Assembly (NCBI GenBank): GCA_037179335.1
Contig: JAKZHN010000002.1
Span: 2,046,001-2,110,000, forward strand
DNA from: Cyclaneusma minus
Lineage: Eukaryota > Ascomycota > Leotiomycetes > Marthamycetales > Marthamycetaceae
Direction of reading: 5' to 3'
DNA length: 64,000 nucleotides
The stretch's first letter is position 1. Each line of letters opens with the position of its first letter. The notes under the pieces are model-generated. The model was given only the letters and a program-made list of their open reading frames with translations. It made no database searches and was not told the origin of the DNA. The translations under genes were made by a program, and so were the position numbers. Shown piece after piece: positions 48,714 through 59,910 of this stretch.

Positions 48714-51119
48714 TTGCTTTTTAAATATACATCGTCCTGCTTTTAAAAGGTAATAAAAATAGAAAAAGAAATATTATATTTAAGCCAAATTAATAAAATT
48801 ATAATAAAAATAAATAAAGGATAATATAAGCTAAAACATATGCTTTATATTTTTAATTTTGATATAAATTTGCTGTTGGGCAGGAAAATTTGCCAATAGG
48901 GATTTTCTTAACTTTTTTTTATATATATATTTTGAAAGCCGTTATTTAAAAGAATTTGTTTTTTGGGCATTAATTTAAAAAAGGCTATATATTATTAATT
49001 TTATAATTATTTTTTAAAAATTGGCAAAAGCTTTTAAGCTTTAAAATAACATTTAAATAATGTTATTAGCTGCTAAAAACAAAATATTATAAATATGCTA
49101 AAAAATCCAATTTAATTTAATTTATTAAATATACCGGCTATTATAGCGCAAAATAATATATAAAATATAATGCTAATTATAGCGCAAAACAGGCTAATTT
49201 TTAATATAATATAAGGCTCCCAGTATAATATAATATTATAGCTAATTTTAAAGTTTATTTTAAAGCTATTTTTAAAAACTAGTCCGAATTTTTTTAAAAA
49301 TGCTAAATTTAAATTAAAAGTAAAGCAATTTAAAAAACGGATTGTAAAAAGGTTTAATAGCAAGCTATATAAACTAAATACGCTTTATATTATTAAAAAT
49401 ATATTTATTTTGGCCTAATAAAATTTAATTGTATTTATGCTATTATTAGCTTTAAAAAAGAAATTAAAATTTTATTTTTATTTTTTATTTATAAAACTTG
49501 CAATATTGGTAAAATGCAAAAATAAATATTTAAAAAATTAATAAATTATAAATTAAAGCCGCTAAAGCTAATTTATATTAATATTGCTGGTTCTTTCATA
49601 TTTAATTTATATAAGAATAAATGGCTTTTTGAAATTATTAACAATTATATATATAAACTCTGGTTTTTTGCAATAAATAATTGCATATATATATATATTA
49701 TTTCTTTTTTTTAAAAAAACAGTTGGCAAAAAGCTAAAAAGAAAACGTCCAATGCGATAATGCTAAAAAGCTAATTAAGGAAATTATTTTTTGGATTTTT
49801 GCAAACGATATTAAATTTGGGATTATTATTCTGTATTTATTTTAGCAAAATAGAATAATTAAAAAGATTATTTAAATTGCTAAAGTTTTTATTTAATTTA
49901 TATTAAATAGTACTAATTTTTTAATTGGATTTTAATTAAAAATTGCTATAATTAAAATATATATTCGGAATAAAATTAAAATTAAATTAGAAATTAACGG
50001 CCGCATTATTAATTTTCAGAAAAATATAAACTAGCAAGTTTTTTAAAAATAATATTTATATTTAAAATTGCAAAATATAGGCTTATATTAATTGTAAAAA
50101 GGTTTTTAAATATAGTAGAAAAGATAAATTATTTTCGCAATTTTATAAATGCATTTTTATTGGCTATAATTTTAAAATTATAAAATAATATAAATTTTAT
50201 TGCCCGGATTCTAATAGAGTAATATATAAAATAATAATAAAATAATTAAAAATAATTAAAAATAGTATATTTAATTTAAAATTTTATAATAATTTTTATA
50301 GCCTTCAAGAATTTTTTAATAAACTGCTTAATAAATATTATATTGGTAAATTTATTTTTATTAAATAGAAAATTAGGAAATTGATTTTTAAGCAAATTTA
50401 TTTTAAATTTAGATTAGTAATTTCAATTGCGCTTAATATAATGATCCTTGTTCCAAATTTTTTAAACTTTTATAAAACATAAAATAATGCTATTTTGTAT
50501 TTTAAATTTAATAATTTGGGCAATTATACCAATTTATTATTTAATTGTGCAACAATTATAATGCTAATTGAATTTTTGGCAAGCGAGAATACTAATATAA
50601 CCAATTTTTTAAAAATTATTATAAATAATTTTATAAAACTAAATAACGCCTATATTATTATAGTTTTTTTTAATATAAAGCCGGTTTTTAAAATTAATAA
50701 TTGCAAATATTTAAAATGCAATATTATTGAAACTAGAATTTGCAAACGGGATTATTTTTTTAAGTTTTTTATTATAGCTATAATAGCTAATAAGAAAATA
50801 ATAATTTATATAAATTTAAAGTTATTTTAGCTACAATAAAACTAATTTATAGTATTTTTATTTTTAAAAATTATAAAAAAGCTATTTTCGAATTTTTATA
50901 TAAAATCAAATAGCAAAAGGCTATTATATAGAGATTAAAGGAAATTTTAGCGAATGATATTTAAATTAAAATTGCTATAAATATCGCTTTTAATTTAAGT
51001 TTTATAAAGTAGGTATTTATAATTAAAATAAATTCCAGTAGCGGGATTAATAAATACAAGATTTGCTTTAAGCCAAGAATTTTAACTAAATTTAAAATAA
51101 GGATTTTTTTAATATATTT

Positions 51120-51500
51120 TTTATAATTTAAATAAATACTTTTTGCGTTTTTTTAGCTATTATAATATAAATGGATTTTAAATACCGCTATTTTAATATT
51201 AGCAATGCTTTTATTAAATTTATTTTTTATAAGTTTCTTTATTTAATTTCGCTAAAAAATATTATAATTTAATTAGAATTTTTTTTGGCTAAATAAAAGC
51301 TTATACGAGTTAGAGCATGCTGCTAGAAATTAAAATTTTCTAATTAAATTTAAAATTATTAAATTTGGTTTTAAATAGAGTTTTAATAATTTATATTTAA
51401 TTATTTATAAAACTATTGGTATAATTGTTATTATTTATATTAATAATATTATTCCCGCTGCTAAAATAATTGCTAAATTTAATAATTTTTATTTTTAATT
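51120..51500 (+). pseudogene. Copia-1 reverse-transcriptase remnant
   Basis: Near 51304 a frame reads YELEHAARN, a mutated form of the Copia YGL-x-QSP box. It continues LIIYKTIGIIVIIYINNIIPAAK, where YINNI stands for the catalytic YVDD(I). The aspartates have become asparagines, as in the Gypsy elements here. Confidence 0.7.
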
Positions 51501-52513
51501 AATTAATTGCTTTATTGCTAAGGATTGAAAACAAATTAAAAAGATTTTTAATATAAAGGTAATTTTGAATAAATGCTTCAGATTTATTTGAATTAATTAA
51601 AAATAATATATTAATAAGTTTTATAAAAAATTTGGCTTTTTAATTAAAAAAACAATTATACATAATGCTTATAATAAATAATATGAAGATAATAATGCTA
51701 TTTCAAAATAATAGAAAATAGGCCGAATTAAATTTCTACTAGCGGAAATTCGGCAAGCTTATATTTACTATAATATTTATTTAATCAAATATTTGCTTTA
51801 TAGCCGGTAGGCTAATGCAATTTATATTTAATTTATATAAATATTATAATGCTGGTTTAATTTGGTTATTTTGTTATTTTAAATTGATTGTAAACTATAA
51901 AATTAAATATTATTAAAAACCGGCTAAAAATATTTAATAATGCATTTTATAAATTATTTTTTAATTGTCGGATTATTAGCGAATTTATTGCAATATTATT
52001 TAAAAATATAATATTATAATTAAGCAAAAAATAAAAAAATATAGCTATATTAATTTGCAAAGCTAAATATATTGCTACAATTGCTAATGCTAAATAAGGC
52101 TAATAGCTTAAATAAATATTTAAGAATATAGGATATAATAATCTAATTGGTAAAAATTTATATTATATTAATATAAAAAGCAATAATTAAAAGGCTATTA
52201 CTTTAATTAAAAACATCTTATTTTATAAAAAGTTTAAATATATTAATATAATTTATTAATTTGTGCGTAAATTAAAAAATAAAAATCAGTAGTAAATTAT
52301 ATATATATATATATAATATAATTGCAAACGAATTTATTAAGCTATTTTTAAAGGTTTAATTTAAAAGGTTTAAAAGTATACTAAATATAAAAAACCGTTT
52401 TAAATAAAAGAATAATGGGAAAAGAAAAAGATATTTTAATATAGCTTTGGAAAAGCGTTAAAATAAAGGAAATAATAATTGTATATATAAACCGCTATAA
52501 AGCTTAAGTAAAA

Positions 52514-52693
52514 TATTAAAATAAGCTTTTAGCAATGCAAAAATGCAAGAATTACGGGTTATTTACAAAATCCATTTATTATATAAATAAGCAAAAGCCA
52601 CGCATATAATATTATTTCCTATAATTACAGAATTCCCTTTCCTTTTTAGTGCTTTAAAAATAAAAGGATCTTTACCCACGTTAAAATTTCACA
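52514..52693 (+). repeat. Copia-1 3' LTR
   Basis: Starts TATTAAAATAAGC, ends TTTCACA; heavily RIP-mutated in its first 80 bases compared with the 5' LTR but better preserved in its last 100. Confidence 0.85.
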
Positions 52694-54782
52694 CAATATT
52701 GGTATTAAAATCCTTATTTAAAAAGCAAAAAGAAAAAAAAATCAATTGGCGATTTAAAAAAGCTATTTATATAAAATATTAAAAAAATAAAAAACCAATT
52801 TAAAAATTTTAATAGAAAAAAAGCGCTTATTATTTTTATTATTATTATTATTTTTAAAAAAAGCTACGCTATAATTATTATTGGTTTAAAGGCCCGCAAT
52901 ATTAATAGCAATTTTTATAACGGCTTTTGCAGCGGCTTTAGCCGCGCGAATTTAAGCAATATTAAAAACCATAATAATTTTATAAGCAATTTTTGCAAAG
53001 CGCCAATATTAATTGGTTTTTAAGCAGACCAGGCAAATTTAAATTTATTTAAAATTAAAACCGTTTAAATTTTCAATAATTGGGAATTTGCAATTAGCAT
53101 TATTTGCAGCACTATTATATATAACACTTTTCGCAGTATTTTTATAAATATTTTTATAGATATTTTTACAGCCTTTATAGCCTTTATTATTACCGCGAAG
53201 CGCAGGAAAGCTGCGAAAAAATTAAAAAGCATGCGAAAAGGCTTTTCGGCGCAATTGCCGGCATTGCCGCCAGCATTGGTTTGGAATTTAATACCAATTG
53301 CTATTGCAAAAAAAGGAAAAAAATAAATTTAATTAAAAAATTAAAATTGTAATTATTATTTAAAAAATTAAAAATAGCTAATAGCCGGTCTATAAAAAGT
53401 ATTGCTAACAAAATAGCGATTTTCCAAAAAAAATATTTATGCGCTTTTGGCTAGCCAAAAGCTTTGTGCGTTCCATGCATATAATTGACCAACCGCCAGC
53501 TAATCCCCTAATATAAAACCAATAATTTATGCAATAGCTTATAATATTTAATATTATAAAAGCTTTTATTGCTAATTGCTAAATAAAATATTTTATTAAA
53601 GCCTATGTATTTTTTTCAATATTTAAATAATTTTGCAATCTATTTTAAAAAATTGCTAATTAGTATTTATAATAGCAATTAAACTTGATTTTAATATACC
53701 ATTATTAAAATAGGCAGCTATAACCCCGCTTTTGCCCCAAGCCTGCTGTATTATTTTTTATAGCTTAGCGGCAGCTTTTTATAATTTATATAAATTTTTA
53801 ATTAATTTATAAGAAATATTTTAATACCAGGAAAAGCAAGCCTTTTTATTTTGTAATTGCAAATTAAATTATTAAATAAATTGTTTTTTGCAATAATAGT
53901 ATTAATTGCTATAAAAAAAACAAGCTTAAATTTAAATTTATTTAAATCGCTTTATTTGCTTTATACTATATTTATACAATCCGCTTAATTTGGCAAAAAG
54001 CCTTTAATTTTCCCTTAATAAAATTGGCTATAATAAATTGCCGCAAAATTTAGAAAAATTTATAAAAACGCAAAGCTCCACTGCTTTTTAAAGCTTAATT
54101 GCTAAGTATTATTATAAGGATTTTATTATCCGCTATTGCCTTTATAATTAAAAGGCAGTTAATTAATTTTAATATTAATATTGTATTTAAAATAGCTTTT
54201 GCCGTTTTTTTTTATAAAGCTAATTTATAGCTATAAGCAATTTAAAACTTGCCTATTTTTTAATTAAATAAAAATTTAATACCAATATATTGCATTTTTT
54301 AAAGCGGGCAATTACGCTATTTTAATATCGCTAAATAATAATCCAATATTAATTATATTAATATAAATATTATTATTATTATTACAATTAATTATATTTA
54401 TTTTATAAAAGCCTTGCAAGCTTTTTTTATATTAAATTTCCAATTATTAATAATATTTCTATTTTATTATATTATAAAACCCTTTATTTAAATTGCCTAT
54501 TTCGCTAAATTTCAAAAATATTTGCAAACTATTAATTGCTTTAATATTGCTAATTATGCTAAATATAGCTTTTATAAAAATATAGCTTAGTATATTATAA
54601 ATAATAATATATTAGAATTTAATATCTAAAAGCTTGGCCAATAATTTTTAAATGTATTTAAAGGCTATTATTTTAATAATTTAGCTATTAAATTCAATTT
54701 TAACCATTAATTCTTTATAAGCAAATATATTATTTTTAATTTTCTTTTTTAATATTCCTTTAAATATAATTTGCTTTCCGCC

Positions 54783-55395
54783 TAATTAACCAGTTTTAAA
54801 ATCTGCTAGCCTTAATTTTAAAAAAGCTAATAAAGCTTTAAATGCTTTTAAAAAGCTAAAAAGCAAAGTTTTTTTTTGGTTAATTAGCTGGTAAGCTTTA
54901 AAGCTATTGGCTATATTTGGTATTTATAAAATAAATATTAAAAATATTTTTTTATTGCATATAATAATTTATAAAAATATAAATAATTGATTTTATATTA
55001 AAAAATTAGCTATTGGTCAATTATATATAAAATATATAAAACTCTTGGCTAGCCAGCTAGCCAAAAGCTGTATAAATAAAATTTCTAAAAAACCGCTATT
55101 TTCTCTCTCTAGCAATACTTTTTGCAAACCAATTGCCAGCTATTTTTAATTTTCCCGCCCATCTTTTTTATATATAATATAAATTATTATATAGCATTAT
55201 AGCCAACCAGCCTTAAAGCCCGCCAGCCTCAGTTTTAAAAAAGCCAGCAAAGCTTTAAATGCCCTTAAGAAGCTAAAAAGCAAAGCTCTTTCCTGGCTGG
55301 CTAGCTGGCAAGCTTTAAAACCGTTGGCTATGCCTGGCATTCACGGAATAAACGTTGGAAATGGGTATTCTCTTCTCTTGTTGCATGTGATGATC
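54783..55395 (+). repeat. Terminal direct duplication of element U
   Basis: A unit of about 190 bp occurs at about 54783-54975 and again at about 55198-55395, about 412 bp apart. Shared blocks include AAAGCTTTAAATGC, GCTAAAAAGCAAAG and GTAAGCTTTAAA / GCAAGCTTTAAA. The inner copy is heavily mutated; the outer one keeps GCCCGCCAGCC and GGCTGGCTAGCTGGC. The same pair appears inverted in U copy 2 (43170-43680). Confidence 0.75.
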
Positions 55396-55406
55396 TATGA
55401 GGACAT
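55396..55406 (+). repeat. Target-site duplication of the AT block, right copy
   Basis: TATGAGGACAT; pairs with 19809-19819. Directly precedes the resumed coding sequence. Confidence 0.6.
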
Positions 55407-56769
55407 AAACATGGGGTGATCGGCTCTGGTGTCTTCCCGAAGCTCTGCTCGCTCGCAACCACGAAGTCACCGTCTTTGGTGGAGGTGAAAAGGAAATTAT
55501 CGACGTTGTCGACCTGGTCTATCGGGCTTGGGTGCCACCTTTTTCAGAGCCTCGCCCATCACCTTCTCCACCCGATCAGCATATGACAGAAGAGTACAAA
55601 GCTGCGATGGAAAAGTATCGAGCCGCCGAGAAAAGACATCGAATCATGACAGAAGACTTCCGACTCCTAGCTGAGCACTTCACTGGATCGCTGAATCTTA
55701 GTCGGCTGCAACTTATTTCGATTAGCTTGCGGGCTATGCAGAGTAGAGGCTTTACCCTTTTCCAACAGGCGACATCGCATATGCCCTAATGACGGTTCTC
55801 GCCATCAGACCAGCCATGGATCCAACGGATTCCGCACTCCAAGCCCTTGCTCGACTCTCACTCTCAAATGACAGCGACCGAATTGTAGAGAGAATGGCGT
55901 GCATGCAATATCCGCAAGTCGAGGGCAAGTCCGGCACGGGCTGGTTCGGAACCGATGACGAGCTAGGAGCCAATCTCTGGGATATCGAACCTTTGTGCCA
56001 AGTCGCCGGCGTGTGCAAAGACGAGTCGATCATTCTCGATGGCTGCCATGGCATATCCATTCGCTGGAAAGACATTCCCCGAATCTACTCCATCGTGCGA
56101 GATACGTGGAAAAAAGAGCTGGCTGGTCTGGCATTGCGTACGGGACCTTACTGGTTCCTCGCTGGATGTGCTCTTGTTGGTATTCCTGGGTACCAGGCAG
56201 GCGGGGCTTTTTTGCTCATTGTTGGCTTGATTCTGCTGCTTGTTTCGCCGTTTACCATTACTACGCTCTATGGAGGCAAAGTGTGGGGAGCTAAGCCGTG
56301 GCTTGTGGGATTTGAGGGTACGTTGCCTTTGGAGCGGATTGAGAAACTGACTTTTGGGAATTGTATTGGGAGGTTGACTTGGACGCCTTCTTCTGGGCCT
56401 TATTGCTCGAGGGATGAGAAGGAAAGAATTGGTGTTGACCCGGCGGAGAATATTGCGAACAAGAGACTAAAGAATGAGATTCCACCGAACCATAGGTTGT
56501 TCACGTTGGTTGACACAGTAAGCAGCCTTCTTCAGCAGACAAAGACGCCGTATACTGACCACAGATAGGGTACCATGACAGTTACAGTCTTCTCCGCAGT
56601 CCGGCCACCGTCTGTGGCATTGCTATGTGGCAAGGAGGGAGGGATGTTGAGAGCTGTGCTGTGCTCCTATGAACGATCAACTGATACTCTGCAGAAAGAG
56701 TGTGTGCTGAGGATCGAAACGCCGATGTGGGACATGAGCGATCTGATGAGCTGGGTGAAGCTTGGTTGA
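55407..56769 (+). pseudogene. HET-like membrane protein, 3' half of split gene
   Basis: Coding resumes right after the repeat block: TWGDRLWCLPEALLAR, then LNLSRLQLISISLRAMQSRG. After a one-base frame change near 55755-55760 (a T run) it reads GDIAYALMTVLAIRPAMD, ARLSLSND, LWDIEPLCQVAGV and two membrane helices (WFLAGCALVGIPGYQAGGAF, LLIVGLILLLVSPFTI). It ends FTLVDT, an intron 56518-56568 (GTAAGC, AG), GTMTVTVFSAVRPP and ETPMWDMSD to a TGA at 56767-56769. It is the C-terminal half of the protein begun at 18891. Between VLLPEYED and TWGDR the reading frame is also off by one (AAA in ATAAACATGG). A separate gene starting at 55789 is unlikely because the upstream frame belongs to the same family. 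Confidence 0.65.
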
Positions 56770-57560
56770 GTGTTTGCTGGCTCCTGTCGTCCATCTTAAT
56801 CTCAATCTTACTTCGGTCTAGGTTCACTTCAATAGCGCGGCCGTATTCCCGTTTTACTTCACGCTCTACTTCACCCCGTTCTTTGCTCCTAACCAGACCG
56901 TTCTCGATATCATGATATCTCTGTTCTTCCTCCCTGAAAATGCGTAGGGTGAAGTTCTCACCTTCAACTTCGATACAAGCTTCACCAATACCGGTCGGTC
57001 GTGATCGTGGAGTGCGATTCGCGTGTCATCTGTAAAGCAATTTCCCATGGGCGCCACTAAATCACGTCTGATGATCTGGAGCCTTATAATCGCAGATAGG
57101 TTAATCGTATACAGGTCAAGCCTATTTAAAAATAGCTCTGCTGCCGCTTTGGTTTTTTTCTTCAATAACTCAACGAATTCCAAGTAACTTGAAATATTCA
57201 AAGTGACTGGAAGTACTCCAAGCGACTGGGAGTATTTCAAGTAATTCGAAATATTCCAAGTGACGGGGAGTATTCCAAGCAACTTGAGATATTCAAAGTA
57301 ACTGGAAGTATTCCAAGTAACTGGGAGTATTCCAAGTAATTCGAAATATTCCCAAATAACGGGGAATTACAGTGAAAGTCGCACCAGAGTGATGGAAGTT
57401 CTTTGGTTGTGAGGTACCCTCGGCTGCTAAGAATAGGACAGAACGCGAGAAAAGGAGAGTTGACAGCAGTAAAATGGCTCAACGGCGGATGGTCCTGATT
57501 TCCAGTTGATTTGTTGAGTTTGTGGGAGTACCGTCGAAACTACAAACCGACAAAACCCTT
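56770..57560. other. Intergenic region with 19-bp tandem array
   Basis: About 790 bp between convergent genes. Apart from the tandem array (57182-57367) no gene or RNA is recognised. Confidence 0.5.
57182..57367 (+). repeat. 19-bp degenerate tandem repeat array
   Basis: About 9-10 units of the form AAGTAACTGGAAGTATTCC. Variants alternate in a rough higher-order pattern (TTGAAATATTC, TGGAAGTACTC, TGGGAGTATTT). Not AT-mutated. A shorter related array lies at 18103-18192 on the other strand. Confidence 0.8.
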
Positions 57561-59524
57561 TCACACGATATGCCGCATTGCTTTTTCTCGTGTCATGTTC
57601 GTCGTTCGCCAGCGCGACATGAAGTCATCACGATTGACTTGCACCGTCAGCAAAAGGTCTGCTAGAAGGAAGGATCTCCAATCACTTACTGTAGCCACCA
57701 CACACTCTTCGCTTCCCCGTGAAAGCAGTCCGTCCGTGCAAGACGCGCCAGTTATCAAAGACTGTTTACAACCGTCAGATTACCGCACCTCAAGCAGGGC
57801 AGAATCGGAAAAGGAAAAAGAGACGGGGAGAATACTCAGAGCTCGACCAGGCTGTAGCTGCGGCCTGTACTGGTTCTCCTCGCTGTTCAGAATATCATTC
57901 CACAGTTTTGCCGCATCATACCAGTATGCAGCCTTCCACTTGTCATCACGATGCAGCATGGGCGCTGTTAGTGGCACAGCTCCAAGATCATACGGGTTCC
58001 ATCGGATCTGTAGTAGTGGCGCCTCCGTACACTCAGACTCGTGGAAGCGATCGCGCTTGAACACCGGCATTCTAGTTTCAGGGGTCATAATGATTCCGTC
58101 GTTTCCACTAGCATTCCAAGCCACAGGATACTCCTCTAGAACTTGAGCGGCTACTGGGCTGCGACTCAGGAGGAGATTCCATGCTCTGCGACCGTCCACG
58201 AGGATTGAGGTGCCGCCTTCGCCGTCAGTATGCGAGAGTATGTGGAACATCTGCAGGCCTGCGGGGTCATTCAGGTAGGTTGTGTCTGTATGGACATCGA
58301 GTGCTTGATTGGTATATGCCGTGTCTTTCATAGAAAGGTCGGATGTGAAATCGTAGAAACCGCCTAATATGCTAGGGTGTGAGAATCCTGAACAACACAA
58401 GTGGAGGACCTTGGATAGACATGTTACCGTAGAAAGTGGGCCTGATGTAGGCAATGCGCTCGAGCAACTCTTGCGTCTTTTCGGGGGTGGGGGGAACACC
58501 GTCCACGAAGCAAAACCCATAGCGGTACTACTTGAGGTCAGCAAGTCATGGCTGCCAGTACCTTTTATTTGCACGCACAATTTTATCGGTCCACTCAGCC
58601 ACACCGCCGTCGTCGGCCATAACCTTGTCATACTGAACGGTAGGAGGGCTATCTTCAATTGTTGAGTCCCAGCAACCCTCGTCCATGCTTTTTCGGTCGG
58701 CCGTGCCATATCGATGTCGATATATCAGCTCTGGTGTGATATGGAATCTAAGCCACTCCCATGGGTAAAGGCTGATGTGCCCGTCTTTCCCTAGAGGTAC
58801 GGTCAATGTAGGGAAAAGCCAATAGTTGCCGAACGACTTACATTCTATCCTCAGCCCATCTTTTGACGCACTAAGCCCATATTTATTAGGCTTTGGTGGT
58901 GGCATCGAGTACTTTCGATCGCGCTGGAGATGTGAGCTGTTGTTCAAGCAGGCGGAGATGGAAGCAACTTACAGAGAAGATATTGTTGTTTCGCTGCGAA
59001 GTAGCGGGATCCACACAATGTTCACAACGACAATGATTTCTGGGCATTGATTGTAAGCCAGTATATCCTGAGTATTGACAGTACATATGCCAATCACATG
59101 ACGAAGTATTGAAATGCAACAAATACCTTAACCACTCGAAAGGCCTGCATACCTCATTAGCATCGTTGCTGCTTGATTATATCAGGGCTGGCCAGACAAC
59201 TCACAGAAATCTAACGCCCATCTGATCGATATCTGCATAGGGTCTTACCAAGACCCGGCTATAAGACCAGTCTACTTCGAGCTTGAGGTCGGACCACCAC
59301 TTCTCCAAAGCATCGGGCGACAGTTCCAACGGCGGTTCCCTCTCGCTGCTTGACTTCCGCGATGATTTTGCAGCAGGTCGAGAAAGTTTCGTGGGCGTCC
59401 GAGCTGGTTTCTGGGGAATTGCTGCTTGGGAGGCGAGTCCGCGGCCGCGAGCAATGAGGGGAACAGGGCAGCTTGGTTTTGTGGATGCCAGCCATCTGCT
59501 TGACCTGCGCAAGGCGAAAGCCAT
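57561..59524 (-). CDS. TMLH: Trimethyllysine dioxygenase (carnitine synthesis)
   Basis: Eight exons: 59524-59205, 59039-58973, 58923-58842, 58790-58579, 58527-58428, 58363-57836, 57761-57690, 57637-57561. They total 1458 nt (485 aa) and the frame closes. The Arg/Ser-rich N-terminus suggests mitochondrial import. NHCRCEHC matches the zinc-binding N-terminal domain. The catalytic domain has SLYPWEWLR, YRYGFCFVDGVPPTPE, GGFYDFTSDL and ALDVHTDTTY, whose HxD binds iron. The distal His is in WRVLHGRTAFTGKRR, and INRDDF ends the fold. The enzyme is a 2-oxoglutarate/Fe(II) dioxygenase that hydroxylates trimethyllysine in the first step of carnitine synthesis. Gamma-butyrobetaine hydroxylase is the close alternative. 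The first intron (165 nt) is the least certain, and one donor is GTGCGT. Confidence 0.85.
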
Positions 59525-59910
59525 TCCCTGTTGACTGGAGTCGCCTTTCAAACCGGAATGGCTCAATAGGTTCGCGGCACCTTTCTCGTCGGTGCAGCAC
59601 AGGTGAGCACTTTGGTGATGGACTTGAAGTACTCCGGATTTCGGCGCTTTCGGCTACCGAGCTGGCCTCCACTCGGCGACCATCCCGAAACTTCCACCTT
59701 CAGGCCTTCAAGGTGCCGTACTTCTGCCTCTCATAATGAACGCTTCAAACGCACAACATGCACATTCATCCGCCATATTAAAGCAGAAGTGAGACCAGGA
59801 ATTCCCGTCTGTTCTGTTAGGTATTTCGCTATGACCACCATATGTCTAGAATACAACTGCCGGAAGCAATGCACGATTGATGACTAGCCCGTGGTGCTAC
59901 CGCTCCTCTC

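Larger units (their letters stand above)
47141..52693 (+). mobile_element. Ty1/Copia LTR retrotransposon 1
   Basis: Direct LTRs 47141-47316 and 52514-52693, with exact 5-bp duplications CAATA (47136-47140, 52694-52698). Length is about 5.55 kb, usual for Copia. A plus-strand Copia reverse-transcriptase remnant lies near 51120-51500. It interrupts U copy 2. In U copy 1 the unoccupied site is TATTA at 20657-20661, the mutated complement of CAATA, with matching flanks. Confidence 0.85.
31830..53525 (-). mobile_element. Element U copy 2, inverted, inside copy 1
   Basis: Own sequence: 31830-31917, 43170-47140 and 52694-53525. Read in reverse complement it matches U copy 1 end to end: 52694-53525 against 19840-20655, 45450-47140 against 20660-22359, 44930-45450 against 31291-31829, and 43170-44920 against 53534-55395. 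It lies in copy 1 between TTTATATT (31822-31829) and TTTATGCA (53526-53533). The intact version of that target, within copy 2 itself, is TGCGCAAA at 44921-44928, whose reverse complement is TTTGCGCA. The two flanks therefore fit an 8-bp duplication after RIP, except for one base. Confidence 0.6.
19820..55395 (+). mobile_element. Element U copy 1, carrying all nested insertions
   Basis: An unclassified, RIP-mutated element that broke the HET-like gene. Its own sequence is 19820-22359, 31291-31829 and 53534-55395, about 4.9 kb when the insertions are removed. The outer ends read GATCACCATGC and, inverted, GATCATCACATGC, a loose terminal inverted repeat. A segment around GCTAGCCAGCTAGCC and CTAGCAATACTTTTTGCAAA occurs near both ends in direct orientation (about 19890-20000 and 55045-55165). 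No transposase, integrase or reverse transcriptase could be read in it. The 9-11-bp target duplication would fit Mutator-like elements, but this is only an inference from its length. Confidence 0.6.

Noticed and set aside
50495..50830. 111-codon open frame in Copia-1
   Set aside because: Lies between expected integrase and reverse-transcriptase regions and is Asn/Ile/Lys-rich. I could not assign a domain, so it is treated as part of the degraded polyprotein.
19820..55395. AT-rich block as a regional centromere
   Set aside because: AT-rich, RIP-mutated repeats can mark fungal centromeres, but the block sits between target duplications inside one gene and is explained by nested transposons. 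CENP-A data would be needed to revive the idea.
57182..57367. CRISPR-like array
   Set aside because: Units follow each other without unique spacers, they are degenerate and the host is a fungus; this is a tandem minisatellite.
58546..58947. Separate small gene inside the dioxygenase locus
   Set aside because: This frame reads through two introns; splicing at 58841/58791 and 58578/58528 restores conserved dioxygenase sequence.
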